DNA of 64,000 bases from Pseudomonas orientalis (GCF_022807995.1 NZ_CP094351.1:2883001-2947000), one strand, 5' to 3'. Shown: positions 1 to 9,525, counted from the stretch's first letter. Numbers and translations: made by a program. The notes: a model not told the origin generated them from the letters alone.

Positions 1-3
1 AAA

Positions 4-1290
4 CTAAGACTCCCAGCGACGAAACAACACGCTCGCATTAACACCACCAAAACCGAACCCGTTTGAGAGCGCATTCATGATCGGCATCTCCCGGGACTTG
101 AGGCTGACCAGGTCAAGCCCATCAGCCGCCTCATCGGCATGATTCAGGTTCAACGTGGGAGGCACGATCTGGTCGCGAAGCGCCAAGACGGTAAAGATCG
201 CTTCAATGCCGCCGGCCGCGCCCAGTAGATGTCCGGTGGCAGACTTGGTCGAGCTGATTGCCACGCCGGAACCCTTCCCGAACACTGAGCGAATGGCGGC
301 CAGCTCCCCCTTGTCTCCGACTTGCGTGGATGTCGCATGCGCATTGATATGCTGCACGTCGCCAGGACTGACAGCAGCCTGACGCAGTGCCTGTTCCATG
401 GCACGCCGTGCGCCGCTGCCATCTTCCGGGCCCGCCGTAAGGTGGTAGGCATCGGCACTGGTGCCATAACCCACCAGCTCGGCCAGGGGCTTGGCGCCAC
501 GCGCCACGGCATGTTCCAGTGACTCGATCACCAATAACCCCGCGCCTTCGGACATCACGAAGCCGTCGCGCTCCCGATCAAAAGGCCGTGAAGCCTGCTG
601 CGGATGTTCGGCAAAACCGGTGGACAGCGCACGGGCCGCGGCAAAACAGCCCAGGGTCACACGGTCGATCGCCGCTTCGGTACCGCCGCACAGGGCGATG
701 TCCGCCTCGCCACTTCTGATGAGCCTGGCCGCATCGCCGATGGCCTGTACGCCGGCGGCACAGGCCGTAACCGGGGCGCCGAGCGGGCCCTTGAAACCGT
801 GCCGGATGGAGACGTGCCCTGCCGCCATGTTGGCCAGAAAAGACGGCGCGGTGAATGGCGACAATCGGCGCGGGCCACGTGTGTCGGTGGTCCGCACAGC
901 ATCGGCAATCACACCAAACCCGCCCACGCCAGATGCAATGATCGTCGCGGTCCTTTCCTGGTCTGCCTCCTCGGTCGGGTGCCAGCCGGCCTGCTCAAGC
1001 GCCTCGTGCGCCGCCACAAGGGCAAACTCGATGAAGCGATCCATCTTCTTGCGGTCCTTGGCCGAAATGACGCGCTCCGGGTCATACCCCGCGATGGCGT
1101 CTTCCTCCAGAGACGGCACCTGACCGCCGACTGCAACACCGGTGCCCTCGGTAACCTCGACCGGTAACTGGCGGATGCCGGAACGCCCCGCCAACAGCCG
1201 CTTCCAGACCTCCTCAACGCCGCACCCCAGCGGCCCGACAATGCCGACGCCCGTGACGACGATTCGCTTTTGACCGTTGAGATTATTCAT
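4..1290 (-). CDS. FabF-type beta-ketoacyl-ACP synthase II paralogue
   Basis: A 428-residue condensing enzyme of the KAS II (FabF) family, which extends acyl-ACP with malonyl-ACP in the cytosol. The catalytic set is intact: Cys177 in TACAAG, His318 in NAHATST, and Lys349 with His354 in KSATGHLLGAAG. The C-terminal GFGFGGVNAS glycine loop is present. Length is normal for FabF. It lies 67 bases downstream of the RND pump gene on the same strand, so it may be the last gene of the adaptor-pump transcript. Standard fabF genes sit beside acpP and fabD, so I infer that this is a second, accessory copy. A role in target protection or special lipid synthesis is possible but not shown. Confidence 0.85.
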   Translation of the reverse strand: MNNLNGQKRIVVTGVGIVGPLGCGVEEVWKRLLAGRSGIRQLPVEVTEGTGVAVGGQVPSLEEDAIAGYDPERVISAKDRKKMDRFIEFALVAAHEALEQAGWHPTEEADQERTATIIASGVGGFGVIADAVRTTDTRGPRRLSPFTAPSFLANMAAGHVSIRHGFKGPLGAPVTACAAGVQAIGDAARLIRSGEADIALCGGTEAAIDRVTLGCFAAARALSTGFAEHPQQASRPFDRERDGFVMSEGAGLLVIESLEHAVARGAKPLAELVGYGTSADAYHLTAGPEDGSGARRAMEQALRQAAVSPGDVQHINAHATSTQVGDKGELAAIRSVFGKGSGVAISSTKSATGHLLGAAGGIEAIFTVLALRDQIVPPTLNLNHADEAADGLDLVSLKSREMPIMNALSNGFGFGGVNASVLFRRWES

Positions 1291-1357
1291 TGAGCCCTCT
1301 TCATTTATCAGTCGAAAGTGCTTGGGTGGGTTTGGCTGCCTGAGTGCTGTTCTCAGG

Positions 1358-4300
1358 CTAAGGGCGGATCTTGAACCAGATGGCGTACATCGCCGGCAGG
1401 AACACCAACGTCATGATGGTCCCGACCAACGTGCCTCCGATCAGTGTGTAGGCCAAAGTCCCCCAGAAGACGGAATGGGTCAGCGGGATGAACGCCAGGA
1501 TGGCCGCCATCGCGGTCAGCAATACCGGTCGGGCCCGTTGTACCGTGGCTTCGACCACCGCATGAAAAGGGTCCAGCCCTTCTTGTTCGTTGTGATGGAT
1601 TTGCCCGATCAGAATCAGCGTATTGCGCATTAGGATGCCTGACAGCGCGATCAGCCCGACCAGTGCGTTGATCCCAAAGGGTTGCTGGAAGATTAATAAT
1701 ATTGGTACTACGCCAATCAACCCCAGCGGTGAGGTGAGGAACACCATGATCATCGCGGAGATTGAGCGGACCTGCAAAATGATGACCAGCAGGGTCATGG
1801 CAATCATGATCGGGAATAGCGGCAACATTGCTTTACCGGCCTTACCCGACTCCTCGATTGCACCCGCTTGCTCGATCCGATAGCCATCAGGCAGCTTGTC
1901 GATGATCGGCTGCAGCTCCTTCACCATCGCGCTCGACACATCCGGCGGCTGCAGGTCCTCGGCGATGTCGCCGCGTACGGTGATGGTCGGTGTGCGGTCA
2001 CGACGGCGAAGGATCGGGTCCTCCATACGTACGTCGACCTGCCCGACCTGGGACAATGGAATCCGCTGACCCGCCGTGCCCACCAGGGTAAAGCCTTCTA
2101 TCCGGGCGGGATCAAGGCGGATAGCGCCTGCCGCGCGGCCTATCACCTGCACTGAACGGATGTCCTCGCGCACCGCCGTGATCGGCACGCCCGCCAGCAG
2201 GAACTGCAGTTGCTGTGCAACCGCGCTTGACGTCAACCCCACGGCCTGCAAGCGGTCCTGGTCCAGGTTGAAATGCAACGTCGGCGTCAGCTGGCCCCAG
2301 TCGGTGTTGACGGTTCTCATCATCGGACTGGCCTGCAATACATCCTGTACCTGGCCGGCGATTTCGCGAAGTTTTACCGGATCAGGCCCCATCACCCGGT
2401 AGGCAACAGGGAATGGCGAGTACGGACCAAATACCAGTTGGGTGACCCTGACCCGCGCTTGCGGCGCAAGGCCTTCGGCAGCCGCCTCGCGCAGACGGAA
2501 CTTGAGGGCCTCACGGGCCTCCTGGCTGTCCGTCAGCACCACGATTTTCGCGAATGACGGATCCGGCAGTTCCGGTGCCATCGCCAGATAGAAGCGCGGT
2601 GCACCTTGCCCGATGTAGGCCGTGACGATTTTTGCCTCATCCTGCTGTTGCAGCCAGGCCTCTATCTTGGCGCTGGTGGCGCTGGTCTGCTCAATGGAGG
2701 TGCCATAGGGCATTTGCACTTCAATCAGCACCTCGGGACGGTCCGAGGTCGGGAAGAACTGCTTCTTGACCAGCCCCATGCCAAGGATCGACACCACAAA
2801 CAACGTGATGACGGTAACGGCCACCAGCCATTTGCGCGCAATGACCCGCGCCAACACCCGGCGGAAGCGGTTGTAATGACGGGTGTTGTAGATGGCGGCG
2901 TGGCCACCTTCGACCGTCTTGATGTCCGGCAGCATCTTCACGCCCAGATACGGGGTGAAGACCACGGCCACCACCCACGAGGCGATGAGCGCAATGCCGA
3001 CAATCCAGAACATGTTGCTGGTGTACTCGCCGGCGGTCGATTGCGCGAAGCCGTTGGGCATAAAGCCGATCACCGTCACCAGGGTGCCGGACAGCATCGG
3101 CGCCGCCGTATGGCTCCAGGCGTACGCGGACGCCTTGATGCGGTCGTAGCCCTCCTCCATTTTTACCACCATCATTTCGATAGCGATGATGGCGTCGTCC
3201 ACCAGCAGGCCGAGCGCCAGGATCAACGAGCCGAGGGTAATCCGGTCAAAATTCTTCCCGGTGGCTTCCATCACCACAAACACCACGGCCAGCGTCAACG
3301 GCACAGCGGCCGCCACCACAACGCCGACACGCCAGCCCATGCTGAGAAAACACACCAGCATCACCACGAGCAGTGCGACGAAGAACTTGACCATGAACTC
3401 GCCGACGGCCGAGTCGATATTCACCGCTTGATCGGTGACTTTGGTAAGCGCCATGCCCAGCGGCATGCCCTGGTTGATCTTGACCGTCTCCGCATCCAGC
3501 GCCTTGCCGAGGTCCAGGCCGTTCCAGCCCTCGCGCATCACGATCCCCAGCAGCAACGCCTCTTCACCGTTGTTACGCACGAGAAAGGTTTTGGGATCTT
3601 CGTAACCCCGTTCGATCGTCGCCACATCAGAGAGCTTGAGCGTGCGTCCCTGGAGCGTAATAGGTGTGTCGCGAATCTTCTGCAGCTTGTCGAAGGCGCC
3701 ATCCAGGCGCAGGAACACTTCGGGCCCTTGGGTTTCAATGGAACCTGCGGGCGTGAGCACATTCTGATTGTTCAGTGCGGCAAAAATGTCCTGAGGCGAT
3801 ACGCCCAGGGTGGCCAGGCGATCATGGGAAAACGAGACAAAGATACGTTCGGGCTGCTCCCCGATGATATTGACCTTCTTCACACCCGGCACATGCAGCA
3901 GGCGCTGGCGCAACGATTCGGCATCGCGCACCAACAGGCGCTGTGGCTCGCCTTTGGCTTTCAGGGCAAACAGGGCGAATGTCACGTCCGAGAATTCGTC
4001 GTTGACCATCGGCCCTATGACACCGGCCGGTAGTTTTATCGCCTCATCATCGAGTTTTTTACGGGCCTGATAGAACTCCTCCTGCACCTGCGACGGCGGC
4101 GTGCTATCGAGCAATGACAGCATCGTGAACGCCAGGCCTGGGCGGGTATAGGTTTCCGAGCGGTCGTACCACTTCAGCTCCTGCAGGCGTTTTTCAAGGG
4201 GTTCCGCGACCTGGTCCTGCATCTCCTGGGCCGTCGCCCCCGGCCACGCGGTGATGACCGTCAACTGCTTGACCGTAAAAGGAGGATCTTCCGCACGTCC

Positions 4301-4411
4301 CAACTGGAAGAAGGACAGGATGCCCGCAACGGCAATCAGGAAGATCAAGAACACCGTGATCGAACGCTCGCGTACGGCGAGCGCCGAAAGATTGAAACGC
4401 CCTTCGCTCAT
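1358..4411 (-). CDS. RND efflux pump, inner-membrane permease
   Basis: A 1,017-residue proton-driven resistance-nodulation-division transporter of the AcrB/HAE1 superfamily. It begins with a short cytoplasmic tail and a first membrane helix at about residues 18-38, followed by a large periplasmic loop and a cluster of helices at about 335-500. The same plan repeats in the second half. The proton-relay acidic pair is visible as Asp405-Asp406 in LALGLLVDDAIIAIE. Length matches the slightly short RND pumps of the MexK/TriC kind rather than AcrB. Its start codon overlaps the stop of the adaptor gene by 4 bases, showing translational coupling. The transported compound cannot be told from sequence. 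Confidence 0.93.
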   Translation of the reverse strand: MSEGRFNLSALAVRERSITVFLIFLIAVAGILSFFQLGRAEDPPFTVKQLTVITAWPGATAQEMQDQVAEPLEKRLQELKWYDRSETYTRPGLAFTMLSLLDSTPPSQVQEEFYQARKKLDDEAIKLPAGVIGPMVNDEFSDVTFALFALKAKGEPQRLLVRDAESLRQRLLHVPGVKKVNIIGEQPERIFVSFSHDRLATLGVSPQDIFAALNNQNVLTPAGSIETQGPEVFLRLDGAFDKLQKIRDTPITLQGRTLKLSDVATIERGYEDPKTFLVRNNGEEALLLGIVMREGWNGLDLGKALDAETVKINQGMPLGMALTKVTDQAVNIDSAVGEFMVKFFVALLVVMLVCFLSMGWRVGVVVAAAVPLTLAVVFVVMEATGKNFDRITLGSLILALGLLVDDAIIAIEMMVVKMEEGYDRIKASAYAWSHTAAPMLSGTLVTVIGFMPNGFAQSTAGEYTSNMFWIVGIALIASWVVAVVFTPYLGVKMLPDIKTVEGGHAAIYNTRHYNRFRRVLARVIARKWLVAVTVITLFVVSILGMGLVKKQFFPTSDRPEVLIEVQMPYGTSIEQTSATSAKIEAWLQQQDEAKIVTAYIGQGAPRFYLAMAPELPDPSFAKIVVLTDSQEAREALKFRLREAAAEGLAPQARVRVTQLVFGPYSPFPVAYRVMGPDPVKLREIAGQVQDVLQASPMMRTVNTDWGQLTPTLHFNLDQDRLQAVGLTSSAVAQQLQFLLAGVPITAVREDIRSVQVIGRAAGAIRLDPARIEGFTLVGTAGQRIPLSQVGQVDVRMEDPILRRRDRTPTITVRGDIAEDLQPPDVSSAMVKELQPIIDKLPDGYRIEQAGAIEESGKAGKAMLPLFPIMIAMTLLVIILQVRSISAMIMVFLTSPLGLIGVVPILLIFQQPFGINALVGLIALSGILMRNTLILIGQIHHNEQEGLDPFHAVVEATVQRARPVLLTAMAAILAFIPLTHSVFWGTLAYTLIGGTLVGTIMTLVFLPAMYAIWFKIRP

Positions 4412-5517
4412 GGATGCGTCCCCGCAACCGTGGCGTCATCCTGTTGAGCCAGCCGCACCGCTTCGCCATCGCGCAGCAGGTGGGCGCCCAAGGCAACGAC
4501 AGGCTCACCTTCCTTGAGGTCGCCTGCAACGCGGGCCGAGTCGTCGCTCAAACCCAGGACCTGGACAGGTCGCCAGGTCACCTTCGCGGGTGTCCCGGCG
4601 ATGACCCACACCCCTGCCCCCTTGCCTGGGTTATAAATGGCCGCAATGGGCACTTGCAACACCGGCCCCTGAGCCGCGCCTTCGGCAATCCTGAGGGTGA
4701 CGGTCGAACCAATCGGTGCATTCGCCAGCGCGCCCTCCAGCACATACCGCGCCTCGAAGGTGCGAGTCATACGGTCCGCCGCGTCCGACAGCAGCCTGAG
4801 CCTTGCAGTAACAGCGCCGGTGGTACTGCCATAAAGTGTCGCTTGCGCAGAAGACCCGGCTGCCGGGCGCACGGTCTCGGGCAGATGCACGATCGCTTCG
4901 CGCTGCCCTGCCCTCGCGAGCCGAACCACCGGCTGCCCCGGGCTGACGACTTGCCCAGGCTCGGCGAGCGTCTCCACCACGACGCCGTCGGTATCGGCGA
5001 CCAACACCGCGTAACCCGAAGCATTGCGGGCGACGTCAGCCTGCGCTTGCGCGGCGCCCAGTTGCGCCTTGGCGGTATCGGCCGCCGCTTTGATCTGGTC
5101 ATAGGCCGATGCAGAGATCGCGCCTGCAGCGACCAGGTCACGGTAGCGCGCTTCGTCATCCGCGGTCTGCTTGGCTCGGGCTTTCGCGGCAATGACTGAC
5201 TCTTGTTGTGCCCGCGCCTGTAAACCCAGGTCAATCGGGTCGAGGCGCATGAGCGGCTGGCCACGCTTGACGGTCTGGCCGGTGTCAACCAGACGCTCAA
5301 GGATCTTGCCGGACACCCGAAAGCCCAAATCGCCCTGAGTACGGGCAGCGACCACCCCGGTGAATGAACGCGAGATCGCGGAGGAACCCTGAACGGCTGC
5401 CGACCTCACCAGCGGGGGCTGCGTGCGCGGATCTTCAGCGGTGGATGAGTCGCCACATGCCGTCAGGACAAGCGGCAACAAGCAAGCGGCAATAGGGACA
5501 GGTCGAAGCCGGCGCAT
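4408..5517 (-). CDS. RND periplasmic adaptor (membrane fusion) lipoprotein
   Basis: A 369-residue HlyD/AcrA-family adaptor that would bridge the inner-membrane pump and the outer-membrane channel. The N-terminus is a lipoprotein signal with lipobox LTAC, giving lipidated Cys21. The barrel-sandwich (lipoyl) halves flank an alpha-helical hairpin at about residues 100-165 that is rich in Ala, Gln and Lys. It is the first gene of the adaptor-pump unit, transcribed away from the outer-membrane channel gene. Two GTGAC-N14-GTCAC palindromes lie in the divergent control region just upstream, which suggests repression by the TetR protein encoded at 8741-9361. Confidence 0.92.
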   Translation of the reverse strand: MRRLRPVPIAACLLPLVLTACGDSSTAEDPRTQPPLVRSAAVQGSSAISRSFTGVVAARTQGDLGFRVSGKILERLVDTGQTVKRGQPLMRLDPIDLGLQARAQQESVIAAKARAKQTADDEARYRDLVAAGAISASAYDQIKAAADTAKAQLGAAQAQADVARNASGYAVLVADTDGVVVETLAEPGQVVSPGQPVVRLARAGQREAIVHLPETVRPAAGSSAQATLYGSTTGAVTARLRLLSDAADRMTRTFEARYVLEGALANAPIGSTVTLRIAEGAAQGPVLQVPIAAIYNPGKGAGVWVIAGTPAKVTWRPVQVLGLSDDSARVAGDLKEGEPVVALGAHLLRDGEAVRLAQQDDATVAGTHP

Positions 5518-5564
5518 AGATTCCCGTGACTCAATAATAGAATGGAAATCATAGTTTTCAGCTT

Positions 5565-5588
5565 GTGACTATCTTTGTCAATCGTCAC
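5565..5588. promoter_or_regulatory. Putative TetR operator 1 (GTGAC-N14-GTCAC)
   Basis: A 24-base palindrome with arms GTGAC and GTCAC separated by 14 bases; in this copy the arms extend to TTGTGAC/GTCACAA. It lies between the divergently transcribed adaptor and outer-membrane channel genes, about 48 bases before the adaptor start. The same spacing recurs at 5654, 8609 and 9401. Assignment to the nearby TetR protein is an inference. Confidence 0.6.
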
Positions 5589-5653
5589 AAACTGCGGACG
5601 GCTTCTTCCGTATGGACCTACTGAACTTGTTGATTAGCGTGAATTGACAAGTA

Positions 5654-5677
5654 GTGACTATAAAGTACGATGGTCAC
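5654..5677. promoter_or_regulatory. Putative TetR operator 2 (GTGAC-N14-GTCAC)
   Basis: Second copy of the GTGAC-N14-GTCAC palindrome in the same divergent region. It ends 25 bases before the chosen ATG of the outer-membrane channel gene. Its inner bases also match copy 1 (left arm GTGACTAT), supporting a true site rather than chance. Its position would block transcription or translation initiation of the channel gene when bound. Confidence 0.6.
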
Positions 5678-5702
5678 AAGACATTTGGCTCAAGGAATCT
5701 CA

Positions 5703-7166
5703 ATGCCCTCCCCTCGCCCCCTTGCTCTTTTGATGAGCGCCAGCCTTATGGTCGGTTGCTCGGTCGGTCCGGACTACCAACGACCGAACCCTGCGCTCCC
5801 CGAGCGATATATGGGCCAGGCCGCGATTGAACACAGGCCGAGTCCCACGCAGGCCAGCCTGGTCGCGTGGTGGAGAAGCTTTGGGGATCCCCAGCTAGCC
5901 GACTTCGTCGCTAAAGCCCTTGCGCAGAACCTGGACCTGGCACAAGCGGCGGCGCGAGTCACGCAAGCGCGGGCAGGACTGGGCGCTGCCAATGCCGCTT
6001 TACTGCCCTCGGGAAACATCAGTGGTCAGGCCGCGCGCTCCTATCAGTCCGTCGAGACGCCACTGGGCCAGGTGTTGAATTCAACCCCTGGCTTTGATCG
6101 ATACGCAAGCGCCTACGAGCTCAACCTTGATGCGAGCTGGGAGGTGGATGTGTTTGGCGGCCTGCGACGCGGGCGCGAGGCCGCACTGGCGGAGTACCAG
6201 GCCTCCGAGGCCGGCGCTGCCGCCACACGCCTGGCCATCGCGGCGCAGACGGCTGATATCTACATCACGGTCCGGGGATTGCAGGCCCGGCTGGACATCG
6301 CCAACCGACAAGTCAAAACCCAGGAGCAACTGTTGGAAAAAGTCCAACTGCTCTACGGCAAAGGCCTCGCCGCCAGCTATGAGGTTCGCCAAACGCAGGG
6401 CGCGCTGGCGCAAGTCCAGGCGACAGTACCGGCCCTGCGAACCGGCCTGGATGCCGCCATGAACGCCCTTGATGTGATCCTCGGCACACCTCCTGGCACA
6501 CATCGAAGACAATTGGCGAGTCAGGGCACGATTCCTCTGGCGCCGCAACTGAACGACACAGGAACGCCTGCCGATCTGCTGCGCCGCCGGCCAGATCTGA
6601 TTGTGGCTGAGCGCCGCCTTGCGGCCTCCAACGCACGCATTGGTGAGGCCACTGCGGAGTATTACCCGAAGTTTTCACTTGGCGCATTGCTCGGCAGCGC
6701 CACGGCCGTATCCGGCGGCAACCTGTTTACCAGTGGTGCCAGCCAGTCGGCCGGCGTCCTGGGGCTGCGCTGGAGGCTTTTCGATTTCGGCCGCATAAAC
6801 GCCCGGATTGATCAAGCCAAGGGGCAGGAAGCCGAAGCGCTCGCCGCTTACCGTCAGTCGGTACTGCGTGCCACCGAGGATGTCGAAAACGCCTTCTCCG
6901 CACTGGTGAACCGGGAGGCCCAGGCAACCACCCTCACCACAGGCGAAGACGCTCTGACACAGGCCCGCCAATCGTCGTTCACGGCCTATGAAAAGGGTAC
7001 AGCCAGCCTGATTGATGTTCTGCACGCCGACGAGACCTTGCTACGGGCGTCCGACGCACGCGCGCAAGCTCAAACAGAATCGGCGCGGGCGGCGGTCGCC
7101 GCCTTCAGAGCGCTCGGCGGTGGCTGGCAAGAAGCGCCTGAACGCCAGCCTGTGGCGACTCGATAA
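5703..7166 (+). CDS. OprM/TolC-type outer-membrane efflux lipoprotein
   Basis: A 487-residue outer-membrane factor of the NodT/OprM family that forms the exit duct of the tripartite pump. The N-terminus MPSPRPLALLMSASLMVGC is a lipoprotein signal with Cys19 as the lipidation site, followed by the family-typical SVGPDYQRP. Two repeated outer-membrane efflux domains follow, with the conserved LLRRRPDL segment in the middle. I chose the ATG at 5703 because AAGGAA stands just before it and the signal peptide starts there. An in-frame ATG 33 bases upstream lies inside the second operator. It is divergent from the adaptor and pump genes, with which it presumably works. Confidence 0.92.
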   Translation: MPSPRPLALLMSASLMVGCSVGPDYQRPNPALPERYMGQAAIEHRPSPTQASLVAWWRSFGDPQLADFVAKALAQNLDLAQAAARVTQARAGLGAANAALLPSGNISGQAARSYQSVETPLGQVLNSTPGFDRYASAYELNLDASWEVDVFGGLRRGREAALAEYQASEAGAAATRLAIAAQTADIYITVRGLQARLDIANRQVKTQEQLLEKVQLLYGKGLAASYEVRQTQGALAQVQATVPALRTGLDAAMNALDVILGTPPGTHRRQLASQGTIPLAPQLNDTGTPADLLRRRPDLIVAERRLAASNARIGEATAEYYPKFSLGALLGSATAVSGGNLFTSGASQSAGVLGLRWRLFDFGRINARIDQAKGQEAEALAAYRQSVLRATEDVENAFSALVNREAQATTLTTGEDALTQARQSSFTAYEKGTASLIDVLHADETLLRASDARAQAQTESARAAVAAFRALGGGWQEAPERQPVATR

Positions 7167-7200
7167 GGCAGGCCCATTCACCGTGATGCGCTCCAAACGA

Positions 7201-7224
7201 CCGGAAGCAATGCCCCACTTCCGG
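7201..7224. terminator. Weak hairpin between convergent genes
   Basis: CCGGAAG and CTTCCGG form a 7-bp stem with a 10-base loop in the 81-base gap between the convergent channel and FadL-like genes. There is no U-run on either side, so an intrinsic terminator is only a possibility. Confidence 0.3.
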
Positions 7225-7247
7225 CCGATGTATGGAACACCCGCCAA

Positions 7248-8519
7248 TCAGAACCGATAACTGACCGATGCCCCAAGGCCGTTCGCGCTGTTTTTATACT
7301 TGGAACTGTATGCGCCCCGGGTCGCGGAGACGTGGTTGATCTGGACACTCTCTTCCCACAGGTAAGAATAAGCGACATCGATCGTGACGTTGTCTGCCGG
7401 GGTCCAGCCTGCCCCGACGCTGAACACCTTACGGTCGCCCGTAGGGATGCGTGGCCCTCGATCAGTGTTATTGGTGGGTGACTGATCGACCGAAAAGCCG
7501 GAACGAAGCACCCACTGGTCATTGAGCTTGTACGCCGCGCCGATCGCGTGAGCCCAGGTATCGTGCCAGTTCTGCTGTTCGGTGACGGAACCCAGTTGAG
7601 CATTCAACACAGCAGGCAATCCCCTGGTCTCGCTGGTCAATTCCTTGAACCGACTCCACCGAGTCCAGGTGCTCCCTGCGTACAGGGTCCAGTCGTCATC
7701 CAGTTGATGAGTCATCGACATATCCACGGATTCTGGCGTGTCCACTTCCAACGAAGCGTCATAGCTGCGGCCGTTCACCCCCAGCACACTGAAGAGCCCG
7801 TCAGTGACCTTGGTCTTGGCATCCAGGCGGTAGCTGACCTTGGAATGGTAGGTCACCCCCAGACGTGTTCGGTCTGTAGCCTGCACCAAAATACCGACGT
7901 TGAAACCCAGAGCCGTGTCATCCCCGGTACTTTTGAGCTTCCCATCATTGCGGCCGGGGCTGAGCGGATTGGGCACCATTGCAGACAGCTCACCGCTGAT
8001 GCGGTTGATGGTGGGACCGAACCCCATCGACACTTTATCGTTGAAGGCATAGCTGACGGTGGGCTGAAACGTAAGGGTCGTCACCTCGCTTTTGTTGGCG
8101 TAGTAGCGGCCGGCAAAACCGCTGCCGTAATCGGTCATCAGACCAAACGGCACATAGAACCCCACGCCGAAAGCCCAATGCTCATCAATCGGCTTGACGT
8201 AGTACCCCATCGGCACCGTGGTCACCGGCACCATGTCGCCGTCTTCCTGACCACCGAATGTACTGCGCGTGTGGCTTATATCGGACTTCGCGAACAGCGT
8301 CGCGCCGCCCACGCTGACCTGCTCGCTTTTCAAGCGCGCCATGCCCGCCGGGTTACCGAAGACGGTGCTCGCATCCTCGGCAGAAGAAGAACGACCGGCG
8401 AACCCGGAGCCCATCCCACTGATGCTCTGTTCGTTGAGCGCAAAACCGCTGGCCAACACACTGGAAGAAGCAAGCACGACAGCCAGCCCAAGCGGACTTT
8501 TGAGGAGGATTTTTTTCAT
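7248..8519 (-). CDS. FadL/TodX-type outer-membrane transport protein
   Basis: A 423-residue beta-barrel of the FadL/OmpP1/TodX family, which brings hydrophobic molecules such as fatty acids or aromatics across the outer membrane. A signal peptide ends near residue 23 (SSVLA), and the mature N-terminus carries the family hatch segment with NEQSISGMG and the NPAG motif. It ends in the aromatic barrel signature SYRF. It lies downstream of the tetR-like gene on the same strand but has its own 221-base leader, which holds a GTGAC-N14-GTCAC palindrome. That ties it to the same putative regulon as the efflux genes. Confidence 0.9.
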   Translation of the reverse strand: MKKILLKSPLGLAVVLASSSVLASGFALNEQSISGMGSGFAGRSSSAEDASTVFGNPAGMARLKSEQVSVGGATLFAKSDISHTRSTFGGQEDGDMVPVTTVPMGYYVKPIDEHWAFGVGFYVPFGLMTDYGSGFAGRYYANKSEVTTLTFQPTVSYAFNDKVSMGFGPTINRISGELSAMVPNPLSPGRNDGKLKSTGDDTALGFNVGILVQATDRTRLGVTYHSKVSYRLDAKTKVTDGLFSVLGVNGRSYDASLEVDTPESVDMSMTHQLDDDWTLYAGSTWTRWSRFKELTSETRGLPAVLNAQLGSVTEQQNWHDTWAHAIGAAYKLNDQWVLRSGFSVDQSPTNNTDRGPRIPTGDRKVFSVGAGWTPADNVTIDVAYSYLWEESVQINHVSATRGAYSSKYKNSANGLGASVSYRF

Positions 8520-8608
8520 TATTAGCGCTCTTCGTTCAACATCGAAAGGAATCAGCAGGAGGGGTTCTGTAAGTGCCCCTTTTAGACTGACACGCCATGC
8601 TTATTCAA

Positions 8609-8632
8609 GTGACTAATTATGTCAATGGTCAC
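8609..8632. promoter_or_regulatory. Putative TetR operator 3 (GTGAC-N14-GTCAC)
   Basis: Third copy of the palindrome, 90 bases before the FadL-like gene on the minus strand. Inner bases resemble copy 1 (TGTCAAT before the right arm). The rest of the 8520-8740 gap shows nothing else I recognise. Confidence 0.6.
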
Positions 8633-8740
8633 GGTCCGTGCGAATATTTTCTGCACGGGTTCATCGATGGCTGAACGCGAGGCTAGAGATGGGCTATTTG
8701 GACCTTCACATAAGGATTGCGAGGCTGGCGCAGCAAGGCG

Positions 8741-9361
8741 TCATGGCATGAGGCTACGCAGGATCAGGTTCGAGGTAAGGGTCGGGGCTGTCTCAACGAA
8801 GTCGAGATTGTATTGAAGCAGCAAAGGGTTGACGAAAGGCCGCAATGCAAAATGTATGGAGTCTACCGTTTCATCCAGTGGTGTCTTGCGTTCAAATTCG
8901 CCGCTTTCCCGCCCTTCACGCACGATTTGCAGCACGAAGCGCTTGATCTGGGCGTCGTATACCTGCGAACTCGGCCAGCTCTCCGATGCGGCAAACGCCG
9001 CGATATCGTAGAGTTTTCGGTCATTGAAGAACAGGCTTACACCCGTGGAAATCAACGTTTTGACCAGGCGTCGAAAGCGCTCTGTCGACGAAATACCCTC
9101 AGCGTCTATGGCCTGTTCGACCGCCGCAACAATTTCAGCCAGGCAGTTGGCGCAGATAGCTTCCCCAATCGCTTGCTTGGAATCAAAAAACTTGTAGATG
9201 TAAGCCTTGGAAAAACCAATAGCTTTAGCCAGGTCGGAGACCGTGGTTTTGCTGTAGCCATACTGGCTGAAATGCTGGTTGGCGGCGGAGACAATCTGAT
9301 CGCGAATGTCATGATCGGCTGGGCCGCGAACGCCGCGCGAGGAAATAGAGGGTTGGTTCAT
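8741..9361 (-). CDS. TetR/AcrR-family transcriptional regulator
   Basis: A 206-residue one-component repressor. The N-terminal helix-turn-helix spans about residues 35-62, with the sequence TVSDLAKAIGFSKAYIYKFF typical of TetR proteins. The remaining ~140 residues form the ligand-binding and dimerisation part, which has no recognisable ligand signature. Divergent from the PRISE-type reductase gene, with a palindrome close to GTGAC-N14-GTCAC between them. Three further copies of that palindrome stand before the FadL-like, adaptor and outer-membrane channel genes. I infer that it represses itself and these units and is released by the compound they handle. Confidence 0.93.
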   Translation of the reverse strand: MNQPSISSRGVRGPADHDIRDQIVSAANQHFSQYGYSKTTVSDLAKAIGFSKAYIYKFFDSKQAIGEAICANCLAEIVAAVEQAIDAEGISSTERFRRLVKTLISTGVSLFFNDRKLYDIAAFAASESWPSSQVYDAQIKRFVLQIVREGRESGEFERKTPLDETVDSIHFALRPFVNPLLLQYNLDFVETAPTLTSNLILRSLMP

Positions 9362-9400
9362 GGCTGTAGCTTACGCACCCGCGTCGGGATTGACAATCCA

Positions 9401-9424
9401 GTGACCCTATTGGGAAAAGGTCAT
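9401..9424. promoter_or_regulatory. Putative TetR operator 4 (GTGAC-N14-GTCAT)
   Basis: Fourth copy, with one mismatch in the right arm, in the 164-base gap between the divergent tetR-like and PRISE-type genes. It would serve autoregulation and control of the reductase. It is the weakest of the four. Confidence 0.45.
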
Positions 9425-9525
9425 GAAAGTTTCTCAAATCACATCAAGGGGCGCGCATGCGGATCAGATTCAGTTGAACCTCCGTCACTTGGATGGACTC
9501 CCAAACCTGAATCCAGGAGAAACCT

